This document shows positions 57,954 to 64,000 of a stretch of DNA of 64,000 nt, piece by piece; within the stretch, counting starts at the first letter, position 1, and each line of letters opens with the position of its first letter. Position numbers and translations under genes: made by a program. Source of the stretch: Streptococcus sp. 596553 (GTDB lineage: Bacteria > Bacillota > Bacilli > Lactobacillales > Streptococcaceae); the NCBI RefSeq assembly GCF_900411395.1, contig NZ_OXCQ01000001.1, positions 440,106 through 504,105 of the forward strand, read 5' to 3'. The notes under the pieces are model-generated. The model had not been told where the DNA came from and searched no databases. It saw only the letters and a program-made list of their open reading frames with translations.

Positions 57954-59129
57954 CTAGTCTTTGCTACTGTCTAAGTTGGCTTTTGCATAAGCCTGCCAGA
58001 TTTTTTGTTGGGGTTTGGCAAGTGGGTAATTCTTGAACTCTTCTGGTGAAAGCCAGCGAACTTCCCTATCTGAAAAATCATGGTAGTCACTCACCTGACC
58101 GGCTACAATTTGAACATGCCACTTGCGATGGCTAAAGACATGTTTTACCATCTCAAAATAAGTATCAAACCAATCAACATCTAAGTCATAGTCCTGCTGG
58201 AAACTCTCTTCTGGACTGGGACCAAAGTTCACATTTTCTTCTGCAACCTGATGAAAGAGGTCAAACTGCTCTCCTTGCGAAAAGTTATCAACTTCTATCA
58301 AGGGGAAATGCCAAAAACCTGCCAATAGTTTTTCACTTTCATTTTTTTCAAGCAAAAATTGTCCCTGACTATTCTTTACCACCAAGGCTTTAAGATAAAT
58401 AGGGACCGGCTTTTTCTTGGGAGCCTTGATTGGATAACGGTCCATGGTTCCATTCTGATATGCTGCACTAAAGTCCTTAACTGGACTTTCTTCTGGTCTG
58501 GGATTTACAGGAGCCTCAATATCTGAGCCCAAGTCCATTAAGGCTTGGTTAAAGTCACCAGGACGATCTGGATCAATCAAGATTTCCATCATTGCCTGAA
58601 AAATTTTGCGATTACTTGGAATTCCAATATCGTGATTGACTTCAAACAGACGCGCCAAGACCCGCATGACATTACCATCTACAGCTGGCTCAGGCAAGTT
58701 AAAAGCGATACTGGAAATAGCTCCTGCTGTGTAAGGGCCAATCCCTTTCAAACTGGAAATTCCTTCATAGGTATTTGGAAATTGGCCACCAAAATCAGTC
58801 ATAATCTGCTGGGCTGCAGCCTGCATATTACGAACTCGAGAATAATAACCCAAACCTTCCCAAGCCTTCAACAAACGCTCTTCAGGCGCATTCGCCAAAC
58901 TTTCCACTGTTGGAAACCAGTCCAAGAATCGTTCATAGTAGGGAATAACTGTATCCACCCTGGTCTGCTGAAGCATGATTTCAGATACCCAGATGTGATA
59001 AGGCTTTTTACTCCTACGCCATGGTAAATCTCTTTTATTTTCATCATACCAGTTGAGAAGTTTCTTACGAAAAGAAACAATCTTCTCCTCTGGCCACATG
59101 GCAATACCATATTCTTTCAAATCTAACAT
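57954..59129 (-). CDS. mutY: Adenine DNA glycosylase MutY lacking the 4Fe-4S cluster
   Basis: A 391-residue MutY that removes adenine mispaired with 8-oxoguanine. The catalytic E50 ([11 protein letters not shown]), the helix-hairpin-helix with [10 protein letters not shown] and D151 (PAVDGNVMR) are intact, and the C-terminal Nudix-like 8-oxoG-recognition domain is present. The iron-sulfur loop, normally C-x6-C-x2-C-x5-C after MDLG, reads instead through residues 199-227 without any cysteine, and the whole protein has none. So it is a clusterless MutY, a known variant of some lactic acid bacteria and streptococci. It follows fhs after a terminator and BOX element. Confidence 0.95.
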   Translation of the reverse strand: MLDLKEYGIAMWPEEKIVSFRKKLLNWYDENKRDLPWRRSKKPYHIWVSEIMLQQTRVDTVIPYYERFLDWFPTVESLANAPEERLLKAWEGLGYYSRVRNMQAAAQQIMTDFGGQFPNTYEGISSLKGIGPYTAGAISSIAFNLPEPAVDGNVMRVLARLFEVNHDIGIPSNRKIFQAMMEILIDPDRPGDFNQALMDLGSDIEAPVNPRPEESPVKDFSAAYQNGTMDRYPIKAPKKKPVPIYLKALVVKNSQGQFLLEKNESEKLLAGFWHFPLIEVDNFSQGEQFDLFHQVAEENVNFGPSPEESFQQDYDLDVDWFDTYFEMVKHVFSHRKWHVQIVAGQVSDYHDFSDREVRWLSPEEFKNYPLAKPQQKIWQAYAKANLDSSKD

Positions 59130-59174
59130 ATCTCTAGTATAACACAGAAGACTCTAACTGTCCTTTTCCTAGTA

Positions 59175-59206
59175 TTAAAAAGCCTCTTCCCAAGGGAAAA
59201 GGACTG
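59175..59206 (-). terminator. Terminator of fhs
   Basis: On the minus strand CCTTTTCCC pairs with GGGAAGAGG (one wobble) across TT, followed by CTTTTT. It precedes mutY. Confidence 0.7.
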
Positions 59207-59403
59207 ATACTCAATGAAAATCAAAGAGAAAACTAGGAAGCTAGCCGCAGGTTGCTCAAAACACTGTTTTGAGGTTGGGGATAGAACTGACGTAGTCAGC
59301 TCAAAACACCGTTTTGAGGTTGCAGATAGAACTGACGTAGTCAGTAACATCTATACGGCAAGGTGAATCTGACGTAGTTTGAAGAGATTTTCGAAGAGTA
59401 TAA
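59207..59403 (+). repeat. BOX element with two boxB modules
   Basis: boxC (ATACTCAATGAAAATCAAAG ...), two 45-base boxB modules that differ at three sites (ACTGTT/ACCGTT, GGGGAT/GCAGAT), and boxA ending GATTTTCGAAGAGTATA. It lies in the fhs 3' region. Confidence 0.9.
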
Positions 59404-59465
59404 ATCTTATTGATAAACTGCTTGCAGCAAATAAGAAATAGGTGGGGCAAAAGTCTTTAAACCCA

Positions 59466-59516
59466 AAAAACGCATAATATTCGGTGTTGAAAAACCTTGA
59501 TATTATGCGCTCTATT
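59466..59516 (-). repeat. Palindromic repeat, copy 3 (reversed)
   Basis: AAACGCATAATATTCGGTG ... CCTTGATATTATGCG, in reverse orientation to copies 1 and 2. The gap 59404-59587 holds this repeat and nothing else I can recognise. Confidence 0.75.
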
Positions 59517-59587
59517 ATGGGGAAATTTACTTCATTTTCTCCTGAAATTGAGTTTTTACCCAATCTCTCAAAGTCAATTGCAATATA

Positions 59588-61258
59588 CTAGAACAAGCCT
59601 AATACTGTTCCATCGCTTTCAACATCCATGTTGAGGGCTGCTGGTCGTTTGGGAAGTCCTGGCATGGTCATGACATCGCCAGTTAGGGCAACGATAAAGC
59701 CTGCCCCTAATTTTGGTACCAATTCACGAATAGTAATTTCAAAGTTTTCAGGTGCTCCAAGTGAATTCGGATTGTCTGAGAAACTATATTGAGTCTTAGC
59801 CATACAGATTGGCAATTTGTCCCAACCGTTTTGAACGATTTGAGCGATTTGTGTTTGAGCTTTCTTCTCAAAGTTTACTTTGCTACCACGGTAGATTTCA
59901 GTAACAATCTTTTCAATCTTTTCTTGGACAGAAAGGTCATTATCATACAAACGTTTGTAGTTAGCTAGGTTTTCAGCGATAGTCTTGACAACCGTTTCAG
60001 CAAGCGCTACTCCACCTTCTGCACCATCAGCCCAGACACTTGCCAACTCAACTGGTACATCGATTGAGGCACAAAGCTCTTTCAAGGCTGCGATTTCTGC
60101 TTCAGTATCAGAGACAAATTCATTGATTGCTACGACTGCAGGTACTCCAAATTTACGGATATTTTCAACGTGGCGTTTCAAGTTAGCAAAACCTGCACGA
60201 ACCGCCTCCACATTTTCTTCTGTCAAAGCGTCTTTAGCTACACCACCATTCATCTTAAGGGCACGAAGGGTTGCGACGATAACAACTGCATCTGGAGATG
60301 TTGGCAAGTTTGGTGTCTTAATATCAAGGAATTTCTCAGCACCAAGGTCTGCACCAAAACCAGCTTCAGTAACTGTGTAATCAGCCAAGTGAAGGGCTGT
60401 GCTTGTTGCCAAGACTGAATTACATCCATGAGCAATATTAGCAAATGGACCACCATGTACAAAGGCAGGCGTTCCATAAATTGTCTGAACCAGGTTCGGC
60501 TTAATAGCATCCTTCAAGATCAAAGCTAAGGCACCTTCAACCTGCAAATCACCTACAGAAACAGGGGTACGGTCATAGCGATAACCGATAACGATATTAG
60601 CCAAACGGCGTTTCAAGTCCTCGATGTCTGTTGCCAAGCAAAGAATTGCCATGATTTCGGAAGCAACTGTAATATCAAAGCCATCCTCACGTGGAATACC
60701 ATTTAGAGGGCCACCAAGTCCAACGGTCACATGGCGAAGAGCACGGTCGTTCAAGTCCACTACACGTTTCCAGAGAATACGGCGTTGATCAATTCCAAGC
60801 TCATTTCCTTGGTGCAAGTGGTTGTCAATCAAGGCAGAAAGAGCATTGTTGGCAGTTGTAATGGCATGCATGTCTCCAGTAAAGTGGAGGTTGATGTCTT
60901 CCATTGGCAGAACTTGAGCGTAACCACCACCAGCGGCACCACCCTTGATACCCATTACTGGACCAAGAGATGGTTCGCGGATAGCGATCATGGTTTTTTT
61001 GCCAATCTTGTTCAAGGCATCCGCAAGACCAATGGTAATGGTTGATTTTCCTTCACCTGCAGGTGTTGGGTTGATGGCAGTAACCAAGATTAATTTCCCA
61101 ACTGGATTGCTCTCAACTGCACGAATTTTATCAAAGCTGAGCTTAGCCTTGTACTTTCCATACAACTCCAAATCATCGTAAGAAATGCCCAGTTTCTCTA
61201 CAACATCAACGATTGGCTTCAACTCAATACTCTGTGCGATTTCAATATCTGTTTTCAT
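59588..61258 (-). CDS. fhs: Formate-tetrahydrofolate ligase
   Basis: A 556-residue enzyme that makes 10-formyl-tetrahydrofolate from formate, THF and ATP. It has the P-loop [13 protein letters not shown] near residue 64, the [14 protein letters not shown] segment and the late [21 protein letters not shown] segment. Full length. It supplies one-carbon units for purine synthesis from formate made by pyruvate formate-lyase. An upstream TATAAT lies at 61292-61297, and two PurR-box-like sequences lie farther upstream. Terminated before mutY. Confidence 0.96.
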   Translation of the reverse strand: MKTDIEIAQSIELKPIVDVVEKLGISYDDLELYGKYKAKLSFDKIRAVESNPVGKLILVTAINPTPAGEGKSTITIGLADALNKIGKKTMIAIREPSLGPVMGIKGGAAGGGYAQVLPMEDINLHFTGDMHAITTANNALSALIDNHLHQGNELGIDQRRILWKRVVDLNDRALRHVTVGLGGPLNGIPREDGFDITVASEIMAILCLATDIEDLKRRLANIVIGYRYDRTPVSVGDLQVEGALALILKDAIKPNLVQTIYGTPAFVHGGPFANIAHGCNSVLATSTALHLADYTVTEAGFGADLGAEKFLDIKTPNLPTSPDAVVIVATLRALKMNGGVAKDALTEENVEAVRAGFANLKRHVENIRKFGVPAVVAINEFVSDTEAEIAALKELCASIDVPVELASVWADGAEGGVALAETVVKTIAENLANYKRLYDNDLSVQEKIEKIVTEIYRGSKVNFEKKAQTQIAQIVQNGWDKLPICMAKTQYSFSDNPNSLGAPENFEITIRELVPKLGAGFIVALTGDVMTMPGLPKRPAALNMDVESDGTVLGLF

Positions 61259-61291
61259 TCAAAACTCCTCTAACCTCTTTTATGATAATTC

Positions 61292-61346
61292 ATTATAACA
61301 CAAAACAAGATTTTTAACATCCGAAAACTCTCTAAACGTTCGTAAA
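61292..61346 (-). promoter_or_regulatory. fhs promoter with PurR-box-like sequences
   Basis: TATAAT (61292-61297) on the minus strand. ATTTACGAACGTT (61334-61346) matches AWWWCCGAACWWT at 11 of 13, and 61318-61330 carries a weaker inverted copy. PurR activates fhs in lactococci. The matches are imperfect. Confidence 0.45.
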
Positions 61347-61471
61347 TATCCCTGTTTTTAAGGTTTTTAGAGCCCTTTCTTAAATTTTATATGGCTTTAT
61401 AGTTTGAAACTATATTCTTTCCTTTTACCAAATTTTTATCACTTTCATTTTACTTACCGTTTATTTTTGTG

Positions 61472-61477
61472 TACAAT
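61472..61477 (+). promoter_or_regulatory. -10 immediately before coaB
   Basis: TACAAT ends 6 bases before the coaB ATG, with a weak TTTACT -35 at 17 bases (61449-61454). The predicted transcription start falls on or beside the A of the ATG, giving a leaderless message. Confidence 0.5.
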
Positions 61478-61483
61478 AGTGCT

Positions 61484-62173
61484 ATGAAAATTTTAGTTAC
61501 ATCGGGCGGTACCAGTGAAGCTATCGATAGCGTCCGCTCTATCACTAACCATTCCACAGGTCGCTTGGGGAAAATCATCACTGAAACCTTGCTTGCTGCT
61601 GGGCATGAAGTTTGTTTGATAACGACAAAACGAGCCGTGAAGCCAGAAGCCCATCCCAACCTAAGCATTCGAGAAATTAACAATACCAAGGACCTTCTAC
61701 TAGAAATGCAAGAACATGTTCAGGATTATCAAGTCTTGATTCACTCAATGGCCGTATCCGACTACACTCCTGTTTATATGACGGGGCTGGAAGAAGTTCA
61801 GGCTAGCTCCAATCTAGAAGAATTTTTAAGCAAGCAAAATCATCAAGCTAAGATTTCTTCAACTGATGAGGTTCAGGTTTTGTTCCTAAAAAAGACTCCC
61901 AAAATCATCTCTCTAGTCAAGGAATGGAATCCTGCTATTCATCTGATTGGCTTTAAGCTGCTGGTTGATGTTACCGAAGATCATCTGGTTGACATTGCTA
62001 GAAAAAGTCTTATCAAGAACCAAGCAGACTTGATTATCGCAAATGACCTGACTCAAATTTCAGCAAACCAGCATCGTGCAATCTTTGTTGAGAAAGATTA
62101 TCTTCAAACGGTTAACACTAAAGAAGAAATTGCAAAACTCCTCCTTGAAAAAATTCAAGCCTATCATTCGTAG
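61484..62173 (+). CDS. coaB: Phosphopantothenate-cysteine ligase
   Basis: A 229-residue CoaB that joins 4'-phosphopantothenate and cysteine in coenzyme A synthesis. It has MKILVTSGGTSEAIDSVRSI with the nucleotide-binding loop, HSMAVSDYTP and the conserved IGFKLL and NQADLIIANDL segments. In streptococci CoaB and CoaC are separate proteins rather than the CoaBC fusion. The start at 61484 gives the family N-terminus; there is no ribosome site, and a -10 box lies directly upstream. coaC follows after 11 bases. Confidence 0.93.
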   Translation: MKILVTSGGTSEAIDSVRSITNHSTGRLGKIITETLLAAGHEVCLITTKRAVKPEAHPNLSIREINNTKDLLLEMQEHVQDYQVLIHSMAVSDYTPVYMTGLEEVQASSNLEEFLSKQNHQAKISSTDEVQVLFLKKTPKIISLVKEWNPAIHLIGFKLLVDVTEDHLVDIARKSLIKNQADLIIANDLTQISANQHRAIFVEKDYLQTVNTKEEIAKLLLEKIQAYHS

Positions 62174-62184
62174 AAAGGAAAGCT

Positions 62185-62736
62185 ATGGCAAACATTCTCT
62201 TGGCTGTAACGGGCTCAATCGCCTCTTACAAGTCGGCAGATTTAGTCAGTTCTCTAAAAAAACAAGGTCATCAAGTCACTGTCTTAATGACTCAGGCTGC
62301 TACAGAGTTTATCCAACCTTTAACACTACAGGTCTTATCGCAGAATCCTGTCCACTTGGATGTTATGAAGGAACCCTATCCTGATCAAGTCAATCATATC
62401 GAACTTGGAAAAAAGGCGGATTTATTTATCGTGGCCCCTGCAACAGCTAACACTATTGCAAAACTAGCCCATGGTTTTGCGGACAACATGGTAACTTGTA
62501 CAGCTCTAGCCTTGCCCAGTCATATTCCTAAACTAATAGCTCCTGCTATGAATACAAAAATGTATGACCATCCAGCAACTCAGGCTAATCTAAAAACATT
62601 AGAAACCTACGGCTATCAGCTGATTGCTCCTAAGGAATCCCTACTAGCTTGTGGAGACCACGGACGAGGAGCTTTAGCCGACCTCACAATTATTTTAGAA
62701 AGAATAAAGGAAACTCTCGATGAAAAAACGCTCTAA
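62185..62736 (+). CDS. coaC: Phosphopantothenoylcysteine decarboxylase
   Basis: A 183-residue flavoprotein of the HFCD family. It has the FMN-binding TGSIASYKSADL, the active-site PAMNTKMYDHP (the PASANT-like FIVAPATANT motif precedes it) and the catalytic cysteine in SLLACGDHGRG. It decarboxylates 4'-phosphopantothenoylcysteine. GAAAGGAAAG precedes the ATG. It overlaps the S-component gene by 17 bases. Confidence 0.94.
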   Translation: MANILLAVTGSIASYKSADLVSSLKKQGHQVTVLMTQAATEFIQPLTLQVLSQNPVHLDVMKEPYPDQVNHIELGKKADLFIVAPATANTIAKLAHGFADNMVTCTALALPSHIPKLIAPAMNTKMYDHPATQANLKTLETYGYQLIAPKESLLACGDHGRGALADLTIILERIKETLDEKTL

Positions 62737-63283
62737 TATTGCACCCATTGCTATCTTTTTTGCAACCATGCTCGTGATACACTTTCTGAGCTCGCTTATC
62801 TTTAACCTTTTTCCATTCCCAATCAAACCGACTATCGTTCATATTCCTGTCATTATTGCCAGCATTATTTACGGTCCACGAGTTGGGGTTACACTTGGAT
62901 TTTTAATGGGACTACTTAGCTTGACAGTTAATACGATTACAATTCTACCAACAAGCTACCTCTTCTCACCTTTTGTACCAAACGGAAACATCTACTCAGC
63001 TATCATTGCCATCGTCCCACGTATTTTGATTGGTTTAACTCCGTATCTAGTCTATAAACTGATGAAAAATAAAACTGGTCTTATTTTAGCTGGTGCCCTT
63101 GGTTCACTTACCAACACAGTCTTTGTCCTTGGTGGAATTTTCTACCTTTTTGGAAATGTCTTTGATGGTAATATCCAAAAACTCCTGGCAACCGTTATCT
63201 CAACAAACTCCATTGCCGAATTAGTTATTTCCGCAGTTCTAACCCTAGCCATTGTTCCACGACTACAAACCTTGAAGAAATAA
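62720..63283 (+). CDS. ECF transporter S component, probably PanT (pantothenate)
   Basis: A 187-residue membrane protein with about six helices, the size and layout of substrate-binding (S) subunits of energy-coupling-factor transporters. N-terminal IAPIAIFFATMLVIH and VHIPVIIASIIYGPRVGV resemble the family signature for docking to EcfT. Overlap with coaC in the pantothenate-to-CoA operon makes pantothenate (PanT) the likely ligand; that is inference. The shared EcfA/EcfT module is not in this window. Confidence 0.85.
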   Translation: MKKRSNIAPIAIFFATMLVIHFLSSLIFNLFPFPIKPTIVHIPVIIASIIYGPRVGVTLGFLMGLLSLTVNTITILPTSYLFSPFVPNGNIYSAIIAIVPRILIGLTPYLVYKLMKNKTGLILAGALGSLTNTVFVLGGIFYLFGNVFDGNIQKLLATVISTNSIAELVISAVLTLAIVPRLQTLKK

Positions 63284-63287
63284 AAAC

Positions 63288-63325
63288 AATCTCCGCTTTC
63301 AAGATTGAAGGTGGAGATTTTGCTC
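63288..63325 (+). terminator. Terminator after the PanT-like gene
   Basis: AATCTCC and GGAGATT around a 19-base interior, followed by TTGC. The T-run is short, so termination may be partial. Confidence 0.55.
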
Positions 63326-63459
63326 TATACAGTTTCTTTTTAGTGAAATCTTTACTAACTTTTAACTAAAAAATGATCTATAAACCCAAGTAAATCCTTG
63401 CTTTATTGTCTGGTTTATTGTACTATACTAGTGTATATACAGCTAAAAAGGAGATTCTT

Positions 63460-63987
63460 ATGAATACACGGAAAAAAACACAATTTATGACCATGACTGC
63501 CCTCTTAACGGCTATCGCAATTTTGATTCCAATTGTTATGCCTTTCAAGATTGTCATTCCACCTGCTTCTTACACTTTGGGGAGCCACATCGCTATTTTT
63601 ATTGCCATGTTCTTGTCGCCCTTGATGGCAGTTTTTGTCATCCTAGCCTCTAGTTTTGGATTTTTGATGGCTGGCTATCCCATGGTTATCGTATTTCGAG
63701 CTTTTTCCCATATCTTTTTTGGGACTTTGGGAGCTCTTTACCTACAAAAATTCCCCGATACCCTAGATAAACCAAAAGCTTCCTGGATTTTCAACTTTGT
63801 TTTGGCTGTCGTTCATGCCCTTGCTGAAGTATTAGCTTGTGTCATTTTTTATGCAACTTCCGGTACCAATGTAGAAAATATGTTTTACGTTCTATTTGTG
63901 CTAGTTGGATTTGGCACAATTATCCATAGTATGGTAGACTATACATTAGCACTAGCTGTCTATAAAGTGCTTCGAAAACGCCGTTAA
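63460..63987 (+). CDS. ECF transporter S component, ligand unknown
   Basis: A 175-residue protein with six hydrophobic segments and an N-terminal MTMTALLTAIAILIPIVMP of the S-subunit type. It has its own -10 (TATACT, 63424-63429) and a strong AAAAGGAG site, so the start at 63460 is preferred over a GTG-type start further up. It lies 176 bases behind the PanT-like gene and may be separate. The bound vitamin cannot be told; niacin- or riboflavin-type S units are possible. The stop is 14 bases before the end of the window. Confidence 0.85.
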   Translation: MNTRKKTQFMTMTALLTAIAILIPIVMPFKIVIPPASYTLGSHIAIFIAMFLSPLMAVFVILASSFGFLMAGYPMVIVFRAFSHIFFGTLGALYLQKFPDTLDKPKASWIFNFVLAVVHALAEVLACVIFYATSGTNVENMFYVLFVLVGFGTIIHSMVDYTLALAVYKVLRKRR

Positions 63988-64000
63988 AAAGGAAAAGCTA

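Noticed and set aside
63330..63459. Riboswitch before the second ECF S component
   Set aside because: No conserved flavin, thiamin or other vitamin-sensing RNA motif could be recognised in this short leader.

Overview
The window looks like chromosome of a Mitis-group Streptococcus, most likely S. pneumoniae or a very close relative (S. pseudopneumoniae or S. mitis). The reasons are low GC with strong AGGAG ribosome sites, pneumococcal BOX and RUP-like interspersed repeats, an IS200-type element, a difSL/xerS recombination unit, and recognisable products such as MutX, VicRKX, SrtA and the LacR/LacT-controlled lac system. No rRNA, tRNA or CRISPR array was seen.

Layout. 1-3.3 kb: the tail of a likely rnhB, a ClC chloride transporter, a small membrane protein, the difSL site and xerS. 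This is the chromosome-dimer-resolution (terminus) region, and to its right most genes lie on the minus strand. 3.5-8.3 kb: a minus-strand run of MATE transporter, a small Cys/His protein, pyrC, mutX, ung and a HAD nucleotidase. 8.4-10.9 kb: an AT-rich accessory pocket with three tiny membrane proteins, a decayed bacteriocin-type leader peptide and a 243-residue membrane protein, then 750 bp without genes. 10.9-14.5 kb: dhaKLM (PTS-dependent dihydroxyacetone kinase) divergent from its activator pair dhaS-dhaQ, with near-identical BOX-type repeats on both sides. 14.7-21.9 kb: a ClbS/DfsB-like protein, a YkgJ-like cysteine-cluster protein, ptsHI, and the class Ib ribonucleotide reductase genes nrdH-nrdE-nrdF.

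22.2-34.8 kb is a complete lactose/galactose region: lacR, then on the minus strand a galactitol-family PTS (EIIA, EIIB, EIIC), lacX, lacABCD (tagatose-6-phosphate pathway) and lacTFEG (antiterminator, lactose PTS, phospho-beta-galactosidase). Three sigma-A promoters are readable; two overlap cre-like CcpA sites and one is followed by a LacT-type antiterminator/terminator. Phosphoryl groups come from EI/HPr, encoded by ptsHI in the same window, which also feed DhaM.

35-53 kb is mostly housekeeping: lepA, a PPP-family phosphatase, recN-argR-tlyA-ispA-xseB-xseA (overlapping genes), udk, truB, a DUF2130 protein, an O-acetylhomoserine sulfhydrylase, a formate/nitrite transporter, gyrA-srtA, and the divergent ldh. 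53.4-54.2 kb is the IS200-like element. 54.2-64 kb holds a voltage-sensor-type potassium channel, vicX-vicK-vicR (essential cell-wall two-component system), a mutY without its iron-sulfur cysteines, fhs, and a plus-strand coenzyme A/ECF cluster (coaB, coaC, a PanT-like S component and a second S component).

The main things worth a second look are the xerS promoter whose -35 lies inside difSL, the decayed bacteriocin leader next to three small membrane proteins, the repeat-flanked dha locus, the five-module BOX array that reads as an ORF, the apparently leaderless coaB, and three copies of an unexplained palindromic repeat.
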